DNA of 64,000 nt from Paenibacillus sp. Soil522. Its GTDB lineage: Bacteria > Bacillota > Bacilli > Paenibacillales > Paenibacillaceae. The notes beneath the pieces were generated by a model that was given only the letters and a program-made list of their open reading frames with translations, did no database searches and had not been told where the DNA came from. Made by a program: the position numbers and the translations under genes. This document shows positions 34,830 to 44,341 of the stretch, one piece after another (the first letter of the stretch is position 1; each line of letters starts with the position of its first letter). The DNA is taken from contig NZ_LMRV01000040.1 in assembly GCF_001428245.1 (NCBI RefSeq), forward strand, positions 1 through 64,000, written 5' to 3'.

Positions 34830-36254
34830 ATGTCAGTTCAAAATGTTTTGGACAATATTAAAGAAAACAGCATTCAGTTTGTCGATTTCCGCTTCGTGGA
34901 CCTTCTTGGTCATGCACACCACATCACTCTGCCTGCAGCTGAGGTTGACTCTGATACTTTTGTAAATGGGGTAGCGTTTGACGGTTCTTCCATCCACGGT
35001 TTCCGTGGTATCGAGAATTCCGATATGGTTATGATCCCAGACACAGAGTCTGTATTTATCGACCCTTTCACTGATCACCCTACACTGAACATTATGTGTA
35101 ATATCCATACTCCTGAAGGCGAACGCTATGACCGCGATCCGCGCAGCATCGCTCAAAAGGCTGAAGAATATCTTCAAACAACTGGCATCGGTACGACAGC
35201 ATTTTTCGCGCCTGAGCCTGAGTTCTTCATTTTCGACGAAGTTCGCTATGAAAGCTCAATGAACGCTTCTTCTTACGTGGTTGAATCCGAGGAAGCTGGC
35301 TGGAACACGAACCGTAAAGAAGAAGGCGGAAACCTTGGTTCTAAAGTTCCGGTTAAAGGCGGATACGTTCCAGTAGCTCCGGTTGACTCCCAACAAGACA
35401 TCCGCAGTGAAATGGTTCGCCTCTTGCAAGAATCGGGCCTTCGCGTTGAACGTCACCACCATGAAGTTGCAACAGCTGGACAAGCAGAAATTAACTTCCG
35501 TTTCGATACGCTTACTAAAACAGCTGACAACTTGATGAAATTCAAATATATCATTCACAACACTGCTCGCCAATATGGCAAAACGGCTACTTTCATGCCG
35601 AAGCCATTGTTCGGTGACAACGGTAGCGGTATGCACGTTCATACTTCTATCTTCAACGGCGATGCTCCTTTGTTCTACGATAAAGGCGCATATGCAAACC
35701 TGAGTGAACTGGCTATGCATTACATCGGCGGCGTGCTTTATCACGCACCGGCTTTGATTGCTATCACTAACCCGAGCACGAACTCGTTCAAACGTTTGGT
35801 GCCTGGTTATGAAGCTCCAGTTAACCTTGTATTCTCCAAAGGTAACCGTTCTGCAGCGATCCGTATTCCGATTGCAGCTGTAACGCCTAAAGGTTGCCGT
35901 ATTGAGTTCCGTACACCGGATAACACGGCTAACCCTTACCTTGCATTTGCAGCGATGCTGCTTGCTGGTTTGGACGGCATCAAGCGTAAACTTGATCCAG
36001 TTGCTCTTGGCTACGGTCCTTTCGACAAAAACATTTACGAATTGCCGGAAGAAGAGAAAAAAGAAATTCGCAGCGTTCCTGGAACGCTTGACGAAGCGCT
36101 TAACGCTCTTGAAGCTGATTCCGAATTCTTGACTGAAAGCGGCGTGTTCACGAAAGAATTTATCGATAACTATGTAGCAATCAAACGTCAAGAAGCTAAA
36201 GCAGTTGCAATCCGTATTCATCCGCATGAGTTCAGCCTTTACTACGATTGCTAA
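34830..36254 (+). CDS. glnA: Glutamine synthetase, GSI-beta-like
   Basis: Type I glutamine synthetase of 474 residues, which makes glutamine from glutamate and ammonia. It matches the long Escherichia-type (GSI-beta) better than the usual 444-residue Bacillus GlnA: it contains the KNIYELPEEEKKE loop whose Tyr aligns with the adenylylated Tyr397 of E. coli, and FFAPEPEFFIFDEVRY. Active-site blocks DGSSI, HHHEVATAGQAE, MPKPLFGDNGSGMHVH and NRSAAIRIP are intact. GGAGG precedes the ATG. No glnR is adjacent. It is likely a second GS paralogue. Confidence 0.93.
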   Translation: MSVQNVLDNIKENSIQFVDFRFVDLLGHAHHITLPAAEVDSDTFVNGVAFDGSSIHGFRGIENSDMVMIPDTESVFIDPFTDHPTLNIMCNIHTPEGERYDRDPRSIAQKAEEYLQTTGIGTTAFFAPEPEFFIFDEVRYESSMNASSYVVESEEAGWNTNRKEEGGNLGSKVPVKGGYVPVAPVDSQQDIRSEMVRLLQESGLRVERHHHEVATAGQAEINFRFDTLTKTADNLMKFKYIIHNTARQYGKTATFMPKPLFGDNGSGMHVHTSIFNGDAPLFYDKGAYANLSELAMHYIGGVLYHAPALIAITNPSTNSFKRLVPGYEAPVNLVFSKGNRSAAIRIPIAAVTPKGCRIEFRTPDNTANPYLAFAAMLLAGLDGIKRKLDPVALGYGPFDKNIYELPEEEKKEIRSVPGTLDEALNALEADSEFLTESGVFTKEFIDNYVAIKRQEAKAVAIRIHPHEFSLYYDC

Positions 36255-36275
36255 TCCAATCGTTAGGATTTATAC

Positions 36276-36307
36276 GAAACGGGTCCTTACAGGGCCCGTT
36301 TTTTTAT
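36276..36307 (+). terminator. Rho-independent terminator after glnA
   Basis: AAACGGGTCC pairs with GGGCCCGTTT, then seven T. Confidence 0.85.
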
Positions 36308-36471
36308 TGATTATGAAGGAATTATGAATAAAAACCGAATGTTTGTTGTCAGTAATTTGACATACGTTCGACTTTTTGTTTTTTGAAAATGTGGAATACA
36401 CTTGATGCGGCCCTTCAAAATTGCTATCATAACCATATCATATATAACGAAACAGAGGTGGGTATCCGAAG

Positions 36472-37557
36472 ATGACAAGAGCGTTTAATTTTAATGCAGG
36501 ACCAGCCGCAATACCACTTGAGGTACTGAAGCAAGCGCAGGAGCAATTTGTCGATTATAAGGGTGCAGGCATGTCCATTATGGAAATGTCTCACCGAAGC
36601 GCATTGTACGAGCAAGTAAACAATGAATCGCAAGCCTTGCTGCGCGAACTGTTCGGCATTCCAGACAATTATCATGTGCTCTTACTGCAAGGCGGTGCAA
36701 GCACACAATTTGCAATGCTTCCGCTAAACCTGCTTCGTCCTGGAAAACCGGGAGCTTACGTCATGACAGGAGCTTGGGCTGAAAAAGCGCTGAAAGAAGC
36801 GAAACTTGTCGGAGAAACGGTTATTGCCGCTTCGACAGAAGCTGACAAATTTATGCGTATGCCGACAATGTCTGAAATTGAAGTTCCAAACCATGCTTCC
36901 TATCTTCACCTTACTTCGAATGAAACGATCGGCGGAACGCAATTCAATGAGTTTCCGGACACAGGAGATATACCTCTTATCGCCGATATGTCGAGTGATA
37001 TTTTGAGCAGACCAATTGATGTAAGCAAATTCGGCGTTATTTATGCCGGCGCGCAAAAAAACCTGGGACCATCGGGGGTTACCGTTGTCATCATTCGTGA
37101 CGATCTTGTCAAAGAAAGCCCGAAAACGATTCCGGCCATGTTCCGTTACGAAACGCATGCGAAGAGCAGCTCGCTTTATAACACACCGCCGTCTTTCTCG
37201 GTATACATGGTGAATCTGGTGCTGCAATGGATCAAGGACAAAGGCGGAGTTGCTCAGCTTGAGCAATACAACCGAGACAAAACGAAGTTTATCTATGATG
37301 CAATCGATCAAAGCAGCGGTTTCTACCTGGGCTGCGCGCAGCCTCAAAGCCGTTCTAACATGAATATCACATTCCGTATTCACAGTGAAGAGCTGGAGAA
37401 GCTGTTCATTAAAGAATCGGAGAAGGAAGGTTTCGTAGGATTGAAGGGACATCGCGATGTAGGCGGTCTGCGGGCTTCAACCTATAACGCTGTGCCGCTG
37501 GAAAGCTGCCAGGCGCTTACGCAGTTCATGATCGATTTCCAAAAACGGAACGGTTAA
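36472..37557 (+). CDS. serC: Phosphoserine aminotransferase
   Basis: PLP enzyme of serine biosynthesis, converting 3-phosphohydroxypyruvate to phosphoserine. Markers: FNAGPAAIP at the start, MEMSHRS, LLQGGASTQFAM, the PLP lysine in YAGAQKNLGPSGV, and GLKGHRDVGGLRAS near the end. Length of 361 residues is standard. GAGGTGGG precedes the ATG. It ends at a bidirectional terminator facing the regulator gene. Confidence 0.96.
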   Translation: MTRAFNFNAGPAAIPLEVLKQAQEQFVDYKGAGMSIMEMSHRSALYEQVNNESQALLRELFGIPDNYHVLLLQGGASTQFAMLPLNLLRPGKPGAYVMTGAWAEKALKEAKLVGETVIAASTEADKFMRMPTMSEIEVPNHASYLHLTSNETIGGTQFNEFPDTGDIPLIADMSSDILSRPIDVSKFGVIYAGAQKNLGPSGVTVVIIRDDLVKESPKTIPAMFRYETHAKSSSLYNTPPSFSVYMVNLVLQWIKDKGGVAQLEQYNRDKTKFIYDAIDQSSGFYLGCAQPQSRSNMNITFRIHSEELEKLFIKESEKEGFVGLKGHRDVGGLRASTYNAVPLESCQALTQFMIDFQKRNG

Positions 37558-37596
37558 TAAACCGTTTACCCCTTTCTAAAAAATAGCTGGGGTAGA

Positions 37597-37643
37597 AAAA
37601 AACCGCCCTCACCTTCTGAAAAAGAAGGGCAGGGCGGTTTTCG
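37597..37643. terminator. Bidirectional terminator between converging genes
   Basis: AAACCGCCCT pairs with AGGGCGGTTT; an inner CCTTCT/AGAAGG arm adds to the stem. A and T runs flank both sides. Confidence 0.8.
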
Positions 37644-37686
37644 TTTGTTGAAAAACATGACTAAATTCGTTTAAGCTATAAGGCGT

Positions 37687-38409
37687 CTATGCTTGCGCAA
37701 CTGTGTTCTCGGCTGCATAAGGCCCATTCAGCTTGTAGCCAACATTGCGCACGGTCATAATGTATTCAGGCGTGCGTGCGTTTTTCTCGATTTTGTCACG
37801 CAGATGGCTGATATGCACGTCGACGATTCTGGTATCGCCAAGGAAATGATAATCCCAAACCCCATGAAGCAGCTGCTGGCGGCTGAGCACTTTTCCTTTG
37901 TGGCGGCAGAGGAACAACAGCAGCTCGAATTCCTTTGGCGTAAGCTCAACAGGCTTGCCTTCGATGAATACTTCTCGCTGCTCGACCCTGACGTTCAAAC
38001 GGCCGATGTCGAAAGCGGTATCGTCTGCGATGCCCGGCAGTGATTGAACGCGGCGCAGGATGGCTTGAATGCGGGATACAAGCTCTTGCGGGCTAAAGGG
38101 CTTCGTCATATAGTCATCGGCTCCGTTGTCGAGTCCGGCTATTTTATCTGTCACGTCTTGCAGCGCGGTGAGCATTACGATCGGTACTGCATTGCTTTGC
38201 TTGCGCAGCTCGCGGCAAACTTGAATTCCGTCCATTTTTGGCAGCATGAGGTCTAGAACAATTAAATCAGGACGAAAAGGCTTTAGCATGTCGAATACAG
38301 CTTCACCATCACCAACGCAACGCACATCATAGCCTGCCAGCTTTAAATTAAATTCAATCAACATCGAAATTGATGGCTCATCATCCACGACCAAAATCTT
38401 TTTTCGCAT
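37687..38409 (-). CDS. PhoB/PhoP-like response regulator, no adjacent kinase
   Basis: OmpR-family regulator: receiver with VVDDEPS, LIVLDLMLPKMDG (phospho-Asp) and DDYMTKPFSPQEL, then a winged helix (LTPKEFELLLFLCRHKGKVLSR, RNVGYKLNG). GGAG precedes the ATG. A histidine kinase would normally follow in the same operon, but none is within the neighbouring 1 kb either side, so it is an orphan; its input is unknown. Confidence 0.9.
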   Translation of the reverse strand: MRKKILVVDDEPSISMLIEFNLKLAGYDVRCVGDGEAVFDMLKPFRPDLIVLDLMLPKMDGIQVCRELRKQSNAVPIVMLTALQDVTDKIAGLDNGADDYMTKPFSPQELVSRIQAILRRVQSLPGIADDTAFDIGRLNVRVEQREVFIEGKPVELTPKEFELLLFLCRHKGKVLSRQQLLHGVWDYHFLGDTRIVDVHISHLRDKIEKNARTPEYIMTVRNVGYKLNGPYAAENTVAQA

Positions 38410-38559
38410 CGTTCAGCTCTCCTTCATGTGTTTCCGCCTATTATGGTTCCTATTATGAAGGTGGAAATTATGCTTGAGATTAACGGTACGTAAAGTGGGT
38501 GTAAAAATATTGAGCGTTTTCGTGTATAATAGGCAAAATGAGAGGTGAGATAGAAAGCT

Positions 38560-39024
38560 ATGCCATTTCATATCGTATTGGTAGAACCGGAAATTCCGGC
38601 AAACACAGGCAACATTTCGCGTACCTGTGCTGCAACCGGCACGCATTTGCATTTAGTAAGGCCGCTTGGCTTTGATACGGATGACCGTACCTTGAAGCGG
38701 GCGGGGCTCGATTACTGGCATTCGGTACATATTGAGTATCATGATTCCTTCGAAGAGGTGCTTGCCAGCCATCCGGAAGGTCGTTTTTTCTATGCGAGTA
38801 CAAAAGCGACTAAGCAGTATTCACAATTCAAGTACCGGGATGGCGATTTCTTCGTATTTGGCAAAGAAACGAGAGGGTTGCCGCAGGAGCTTATAGATGC
38901 GAATCTGGAAACCTGTATTCGAATGCCGATGACAGATACAGTGCGATCACTTAATTTGTCCAATTCTGCAGCAATCATTTTGTATGAAGCGCTTAGACAA
39001 AATGATTTTCCAGGACTTGAATAA
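38560..39024 (+). CDS. trmL: tRNA (cytidine(34)-2'-O)-methyltransferase
   Basis: SPOUT-class methyltransferase: IVLVEPEIPANTGNISRTCAATGT at the start, LVFGKETRGLP-type loop (FVFGKETRGLP), and RSLNLSNSAAIILYEALRQ, the knot that binds S-adenosylmethionine. It modifies wobble position 34 of tRNA-Leu. Length of 154 residues is standard. GAGAGGTGAG lies upstream of the ATG. Confidence 0.93.
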   Translation: MPFHIVLVEPEIPANTGNISRTCAATGTHLHLVRPLGFDTDDRTLKRAGLDYWHSVHIEYHDSFEEVLASHPEGRFFYASTKATKQYSQFKYRDGDFFVFGKETRGLPQELIDANLETCIRMPMTDTVRSLNLSNSAAIILYEALRQNDFPGLE

Positions 39025-39201
39025 AAAAAGTTACGCTATTTGTAATTTTTTGTAATTAATTTGTCTGAAAATGAAGATTTATTGCAGGATATTAAGAAAT
39101 TATTAAAATTAGGAAGGAAAAGCCGAAGTACCATCGAAACACTATACGCAGAGGTTTCTCAGAGATGACTTGCGAAACCAGACACAGAAGAGGTGAAAGT
39201 G

Positions 39202-39450
39202 ATGAAACCAGCAGGTGTAGTAAGGAAAGTGGACCAACTCGGCCGAATTGTACTTCCAAAATCATTACGTAAACGTTATTTGATGAACGAGGGCGATCCC
39301 GTTGAAATTTTCGTCCAAGGTGACCATATTATTTTGGAGCGTTACCGTCCAAAATGCGTTTTTTGCGGTTCTATGGTTGAAGTTCGTGAGTTCAAGGATC
39401 GCTACGTTTGTGGCGTGTGTATGGAAGAAATGGCAGAGCTGCAAAGCTAA
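39202..39450 (+). CDS. abrB: AbrB/SpoVT-family transition-state regulator
   Basis: Swapped-hairpin DNA-binding domain: GVVRKVDQLGRIVLPKSLRK, followed by EGDPVEIFVQGDHIILERY. The last 30 residues add CVFCG and CGVCM pairs like a zinc ribbon; AbrB-type paralogues of Bacilli have a single or paired Cys here. Regulates genes at the entry to stationary phase. ATG 39202 follows AGAGGTG. Confidence 0.88.
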   Translation: MKPAGVVRKVDQLGRIVLPKSLRKRYLMNEGDPVEIFVQGDHIILERYRPKCVFCGSMVEVREFKDRYVCGVCMEEMAELQS

Positions 39451-39480
39451 CCATCGTTTGGTCTGCTATTTTAACGAAAA

Positions 39481-39522
39481 GAAGCTTCCCGTTTTGAGCG
39501 CATGCGCTCTGCGGGAAGCTTC
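39481..39522 (+). terminator. Terminator-like hairpin with nested palindrome
   Basis: GAAGCTTCCCG pairs with CGGGAAGCTTC; the loop itself holds the palindrome GAGCGCATGCGCTC. The following tail is T-rich but broken. Confidence 0.6.
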
Positions 39523-39650
39523 ATTTGTTTGAAATATGAGGAAGTATAAGCTTCAAACTTATACCGCCTTATACTTCACAGCGGAACGAATAGTTGCCGA
39601 AATGCTCGGCTGCAGTCGTCTACGCTTGCCATAAGCTCAACATTGCAGGC

Positions 39651-39743
39651 TTATAGTCCTTTTGTTTTGTCTTCATTGTAGGAGCTGGTCAACATCGCCG
39701 TAATGAACAATGCAAACACTGTCATGACAATAATAAAGTTCAT
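39651..39743 (-). CDS. Small single-pass membrane peptide (30 aa)
   Basis: ATG preceded by GGAGGTG at good spacing on the minus strand. The product begins MNFIIVMTVFALFITAML, one hydrophobic span, and ends in a short charged tail (SSYNEDKTKGL). It is divergent from the aminotransferase gene at 39886. No family recognised; likely a small membrane protein. Confidence 0.6.
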   Translation of the reverse strand: MNFIIVMTVFALFITAMLTSSYNEDKTKGL

Positions 39744-39885
39744 CTGTGGGACACCTCCAAGCATACTGTCTTTTATTATAACCAACGTCAGCTAAAAAGA
39801 AAACTTTAAAAGTTGTGAACACATTGTTAACATAGAGAGTATGAGCATAGCGAGCCTTTAAAGCTTGCAAGGAGGAGCATACAAT

Positions 39886-41082
39886 ATGAATTATCGTTTT
39901 TCATCCAGAGTATCACAGTTAAAGTCGTCAGCGGTCAGAGATATTTTGAAGCTGACGCAAGGGAAAGATATGATCTCGTTTGCCGGCGGTCTTCCCGCAG
40001 AGGAACTATTCCCGGTACAAGCGGTGCGTGAAGCGGCTGACCGCGTTTTTACGGCAGGAGCAAGCGCTTTGCAATACGGCTTAACGGAAGGGTACTTGCC
40101 GCTGCGCGAGCAGCTTTGTGAGCGAATGGCGGCTAAGCAAATGCATGTTAACCCGGAGCAAATGATTTTGACGACAGGCTCGCAGCAAGCGATAGATTTG
40201 CTGATTGGCGTACTTACGGAGCCTGGAGATGCCGTGTTGGTTGAGAAGCCCACTTATTTGGCAAGCCTGCAGGTGTTTGCGCTGCATGGATTAAAGGTTA
40301 TAGCGGCGGAGAGCGACGAGCATGGCATTATTCCTGAGGATGCGGAGCGGCTCATTCGCGAGCATCGTCCTAAGCTGCTCTATGCGGTGCCGACGTTCGG
40401 AAATCCGACGGGTCGTGTCTGGAGCGTGGAGCGAAGGAAGAAGCTGCTGGCCCTATGCAAGGAAAATCAAATGCCAATCATAGAAGATGATCCCTATGGG
40501 GATATTAAATTCGATGATAACGAGCAATTTCCGACGCTGCTGGCGCTTGATGGTCAAGTGGAGCGGGGAACCGTCTTCTATACAAGCACGTTCTCCAAAA
40601 CGGTAGCGCCTGCACTTCGAACGGGATGGGCAATCGGGGATAGCAGTGCAATCAGTATGGTGGCTAAAGCAAAGCAAGCGGCCGACCTCCATTCGAGCGC
40701 GATCGATCAGCAAATTTTGAGCCAGCTGCTTTCAGGCTTTAAGCTGGATGATCATATACGGCTTATTTCCAAATCATACGGTGAGCGGATGCTTGAAATG
40801 CATGAGCTTCTGAAGCGGCAGGGGCTGAGGGATGTCACGTGGGTGAAGCCGAAAGGCGGCATGTTCCTATGGCTGGAGCTGCCTGACGGTCTCGACGCAG
40901 AGGCGCTCCTTCGGTGTGCGGTTCAGAAGGGGGTTGCGTTCGTGCCGGGCAGCTCGTTCTATGCCGATCAGCCACAGCGCAACACCGCCAGACTGAACTA
41001 TACGTACAATACAGGAGAGCGTACGAAGCAGGGCGTTGAGCGCTTCGTAGAGGCGCTGGGCGAATTTACGGCGAGGAGCTGA
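39886..41082 (+). CDS. PLP-dependent aminotransferase, class I/II (2-aminoadipate-type)
   Basis: A 398-residue fold type I aminotransferase: ISFAGGLPAEELFP at the N-terminus, TTGSQQAIDL, FGNPTG, and the PLP lysine in TSTFSKTVAPALRTGW. This matches the LysN/MocR-aminotransferase group, acting on 2-aminoadipate or aromatic and branched amino acids; the exact substrate cannot be read. ATG 39886 was chosen for AAGGAGGAG ahead. It overlaps the converging DUF2161 gene by 17 bases. Confidence 0.88.
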   Translation: MNYRFSSRVSQLKSSAVRDILKLTQGKDMISFAGGLPAEELFPVQAVREAADRVFTAGASALQYGLTEGYLPLREQLCERMAAKQMHVNPEQMILTTGSQQAIDLLIGVLTEPGDAVLVEKPTYLASLQVFALHGLKVIAAESDEHGIIPEDAERLIREHRPKLLYAVPTFGNPTGRVWSVERRKKLLALCKENQMPIIEDDPYGDIKFDDNEQFPTLLALDGQVERGTVFYTSTFSKTVAPALRTGWAIGDSSAISMVAKAKQAADLHSSAIDQQILSQLLSGFKLDDHIRLISKSYGERMLEMHELLKRQGLRDVTWVKPKGGMFLWLELPDGLDAEALLRCAVQKGVAFVPGSSFYADQPQRNTARLNYTYNTGERTKQGVERFVEALGEFTARS

Positions 41083-41791
41083 CGGATGCCGCCCATTCGG
41101 CTATCACATCGCCGTATTCGGATAATGCAGCCGCGCCTTCCGGACGAAGGCTGTATTTTCCCCGGGCGATACGTTCGAACCAGCCGTAATAATTGTTGCG
41201 CAGCGTTTCGCCGCTGTGCCTGTAGCCTGTAATGGCGGCCACCTGACTCGGAGCCAGCGGACCCGATGTATGAAGCGCGTAGGCGCAGCGGAGCGCCTTC
41301 TCGCGGTAGGCGGTAACAAGCTTGCGCCCGGTACTGCCGCCGACGTTGTAGTCGCCGCTGCGCTCTCTGAATTCAGTGAGCAGCTGTGCTTGCTTCTTGC
41401 GCCTTACGCCGCGCTGGGGCGGGTCGCCCGGCTGGCAGAGCAGCTCGATGACCGGCGGTTTTGTTTTGTAGAACGTAACGGTCATGAGCCCAAGGCCCAG
41501 CATCCGGCAAAGCTCAGTCAAATCACCGAAGCGCTGGTTGTGGGCGCCGCTTTTCTTTCGGTTCCGTTCAACGGCAAGCACGACTTGGCTATTCAAACGC
41601 AGACGTTCAACCCCTTGCAGCAGCAAGGCGAGGTTGAACGTTTTTTTCATTTCGACAATTATTGTTTCGGCGCTGCCTGGATGAACCGCAACCAAATCGC
41701 AATGAAGCACCTCGCTTTTTACAGTAAAGCCAAGCTGCTCGTAGTACTGTTTTATAGGTTTGTAAAGCTCTTCTTCGCGTGCAACTGCCAC
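41066..41791 (-). CDS. DUF2161-family PD-(D/E)XK-type protein
   Basis: N-terminal nuclease-like core: CDLVAVHPG followed by TIIVEMKKTFNLALLLQGVERLRL, as in the DUF2161 putative phosphodiesterases. The C-terminal 100 residues contain a winged-helix-like part (VAAITGYRHSGETLRNNYYGWFERI). Start is GTG with GGAGAGGAG ahead. Function unknown; it is a common core gene in this group of bacteria. The 3' end overlaps the aminotransferase gene. Confidence 0.8.
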   Translation of the reverse strand: MAVAREEELYKPIKQYYEQLGFTVKSEVLHCDLVAVHPGSAETIIVEMKKTFNLALLLQGVERLRLNSQVVLAVERNRKKSGAHNQRFGDLTELCRMLGLGLMTVTFYKTKPPVIELLCQPGDPPQRGVRRKKQAQLLTEFRERSGDYNVGGSTGRKLVTAYREKALRCAYALHTSGPLAPSQVAAITGYRHSGETLRNNYYGWFERIARGKYSLRPEGAAALSEYGDVIAEWAASVSSSP

Positions 41792-42032
41792 GTTTGCTTT
41801 CTCCTCTCCAAACGATCCTAAAGAAGCTTATGCCCCCATTATAGCAAAGGATTTTATGAGCTTGTCGTATTTTGATGGATGAAGGACAAAAATAGTGTGC
41901 AATTATCTCCCCGAATAAGCATAGGAATGTAATACCTCAATAAAAGTTGGCACCACTTGATAGAGCGTCTAGAAACAAATCCCGGGCGTAGAACGATTAG
42001 TGGAATGCGGAAGCGATGGGAGGAGGCACGGT

Positions 42033-43928
42033 ATGGACATTTTCAAGCGAATATCGGAGTATCAGGCTGAGAGCGAGAAGCTCGCATGGACAGGAACATT
42101 CAAGGATTACATTGAATTGCTCGGGAAGGACCCGTCCCCGGCCATGACTGCACATTCACGCGTTTATGAAATGATTGAATCTCACGGGGTAGAAGACGTT
42201 GGAGGTCACAAGCAGTATAAATTTTTTGATCAAGAAATTTTTGGTTTGGATCGTGCGGTGGAGAAGCTGGTTGAGGAGTATTTCCATTCCTCGGCTCGCA
42301 GGCTTGAGGTTCGCAAACGGATATTGTTATTGATGGGGCCTGTTAGCGGAGGGAAGTCAACTATTGTCACGATGCTCAAAAAAGGGCTTGAGCGCTTCTC
42401 CAGAACCGAGCGGGGAGCCGTTTATGCGATTAAAGGCTGCCCGATGCACGAGGATCCGCTGCATCTTATCCCTCAAGAGCTTCGTCCTGATATTGAGAAG
42501 GAGCTTGGTGTCCGAATTGAAGGAAACCTATGTCCTTCGTGTCAAATGAGGCTGCAGACGGAATACAATGGCGACATTGAAAATGTACTCGTTGAGCGTG
42601 TGTTTATTTCGGAGGATAACCGCGTCGGTATCGGCACGTTCAGTCCATCCGACCCGAAATCGCAGGATATCGCGGATCTTACGGGAAGCATTGATTTTTC
42701 AACCATAACAGAGTACGGTTCCGAATCCGATCCGCGTGCCTATCGGTTTGACGGTGAGCTTAACAAAGCGAACCGCGGACTGATGGAGTTTCAAGAGATG
42801 CTGAAATGCGATGAGAAATTTTTGTGGAACTTGCTCTCGCTGACCCAGGAGGGCAACTTTAAGGCTGGCCGCTTCGCTTTAATAAGCGCCGATGAGCTCA
42901 TTATTGCGCACACGAATGAATCGGAGTACAAATCGTTTATCAGCAACAAGAAAAACGAGGCGCTGCATTCCAGAATGATCGTCATGCCGATTCCTTACAA
43001 TTTGAGGGTAACGGATGAAGAAAAGATTTATAAGAAGCTTATCGCTCAAAGCGACATGCGCCATATTCATATTGCCCCTCACGCGCTGCGTGCGGCTGCT
43101 ATCTTCTCGATCCTGACAAGGCTTAAGGAAACGAAGAAGCAGGGCATGGATTTAGTGAAGAAAATGCGGATGTACGACGGCGAGGAAGTAGAAGGCTTCA
43201 AGGAAGCGGACTTGAAGGAGATGCAAAATGAATACTTGGAGGAAGGCATGACGGGCATTGATCCCCGCTACGTCATTAACCGAATCTCCAGTGCGCTGAT
43301 TAAGCAGGATACACAATGCATCAATGCGCTTGACGTGCTGCGTGCGCTCAAGGAAGGACTGGATCATCATCCTTCTATCACGAAGGAAGAACGTGAGCGA
43401 TACTTAAATTTCATCTCGGTTGCGCGCAAGGAATACGATCTGCTGGCGAAGAAGGAAATCCAGAAGGCATTTGTATATTCCTATGAGGAGTCTGCCCGCA
43501 CCTTGTTTGAAAACTACCTGGATAACATTGAATCTTATTGCAACTGGGCCAAAATCAAAGATCCGTTAACCGGGGAGGAGATGGATCCAGACGAGCGCTT
43601 AATGCGTTCGATTGAGGAGCAAATCGGCGTTTCCGAAAATGCGAAAAAAGCGTTCCGCGAAGAGATACTGATTCGCATATCGTCGTATTCGCGAAAAGGG
43701 AAAAAGTTCGATTTTACGAGTCATGAACGTTTGCGTGAGGCTGTAGAGAAAAAGCTGTTCGCCGATTTGAAGGATATCGTCAAGATTACGACGTCCACCA
43801 AAACGCCGGATGAGAGCCAATTGAAGCGAATTAATGAAGTGACGAAGCGGCTTATGGATGAGCACGGGTACTGCAAAGTATGCTCGAATGAACTGCTGCG
43901 TTATGTAGGAAGTCTGTTGAACCGGTAA
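42033..43928 (+). CDS. prkA: PrkA serine protein kinase
   Basis: A 631-residue PrkA (YeaG-type): AAA-like N-terminal part with Walker A GPVSGGKST, a CxMHxxPLHLIP block (CPMHEDPLHLIP), a Cys pair (CPSC), and the C-terminal kinase-related domain. In Bacillus it is expressed with spore genes and its operon often contains yhbH and spoVR; here spoVR is 18 kb away. ATG 42033 follows GGGAGGAGG. A strong terminator follows. Confidence 0.95.
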   Translation: MDIFKRISEYQAESEKLAWTGTFKDYIELLGKDPSPAMTAHSRVYEMIESHGVEDVGGHKQYKFFDQEIFGLDRAVEKLVEEYFHSSARRLEVRKRILLLMGPVSGGKSTIVTMLKKGLERFSRTERGAVYAIKGCPMHEDPLHLIPQELRPDIEKELGVRIEGNLCPSCQMRLQTEYNGDIENVLVERVFISEDNRVGIGTFSPSDPKSQDIADLTGSIDFSTITEYGSESDPRAYRFDGELNKANRGLMEFQEMLKCDEKFLWNLLSLTQEGNFKAGRFALISADELIIAHTNESEYKSFISNKKNEALHSRMIVMPIPYNLRVTDEEKIYKKLIAQSDMRHIHIAPHALRAAAIFSILTRLKETKKQGMDLVKKMRMYDGEEVEGFKEADLKEMQNEYLEEGMTGIDPRYVINRISSALIKQDTQCINALDVLRALKEGLDHHPSITKEERERYLNFISVARKEYDLLAKKEIQKAFVYSYEESARTLFENYLDNIESYCNWAKIKDPLTGEEMDPDERLMRSIEEQIGVSENAKKAFREEILIRISSYSRKGKKFDFTSHERLREAVEKKLFADLKDIVKITTSTKTPDESQLKRINEVTKRLMDEHGYCKVCSNELLRYVGSLLNR

Positions 43929-43946
43929 TTTAACTGCATAAGCAGG

Positions 43947-43982
43947 AGAAAAGCTGATAGACAAATGTCTATCGGCTTTTCT
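43947..43982 (+). terminator. Rho-independent terminator after prkA
   Basis: AGAAAAGCTGATAGAC pairs with GTCTATCGGCTTTTCT, a 16-bp stem with G-U pairs around a four-base loop. Confidence 0.8.
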
Positions 43983-44029
43983 GTACGGTTCGGGGTTTAA
44001 AAAGATTTTGTAAGACGATACTGATTCTT

Positions 44030-44341
44030 ATGTGTTTTCCGATATAATAGGTGATAGTTGTCGACAAATGTGCTTCAGAGAGTTCTTCCTGAAGGGCAGG
44101 AAGTGGTGCATGCTTTGGCGAAATTGTTTAATCTGGATTCGCAATTCGTATGTTCGAATTGGACGAGGGTGCGCAATCTATTGCGGCTGCCGCAATTTCA
44201 ACCTCGCAATCCCAGGATAAGACGCATACACTAGTAGGAGAGCTCGTGAGGAGAAGGGATACAGTCGAAGCTGCTTGATGGTCGATAAGGTTACGAAGGA
44301 TTTACAGCAATTAAATCAATCCTAGAAAAAACGCAGCTTAG
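44030..44341 (+). other. Unexplained stretch, possible decayed gene or untranslated RNA
   Basis: A TATAAT (near 44043) starts a 300-base interval that ends at a strong terminator. No intact frame with a ribosome binding site is present. Two overlapping frames read protein-like in succession (VLQRVLPEGQEVVHALAKL, then ELDEGAQSIAAAAISTSQSQ), so a frameshifted remnant, perhaps of a chemoreceptor-like protein, is one reading. A noncoding RNA is another. I recognise no RNA family. Confidence 0.35.

Noticed and set aside
35256-36227. Long minus-strand frame (about 320 codons) opposite glnA
   Set aside because: It is antisense to a strongly conserved gene, is rich in Cys, Arg and Phe, has no binding site, and is explained by codon bias of glnA.
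36724-37452. Long minus-strand frame opposite serC
   Set aside because: Composition and lack of a ribosome binding site show it is a shadow of serC.
43718-43964. Minus-strand frame opposite the prkA 3' end
   Set aside because: Antisense to conserved prkA codons, no start signal.
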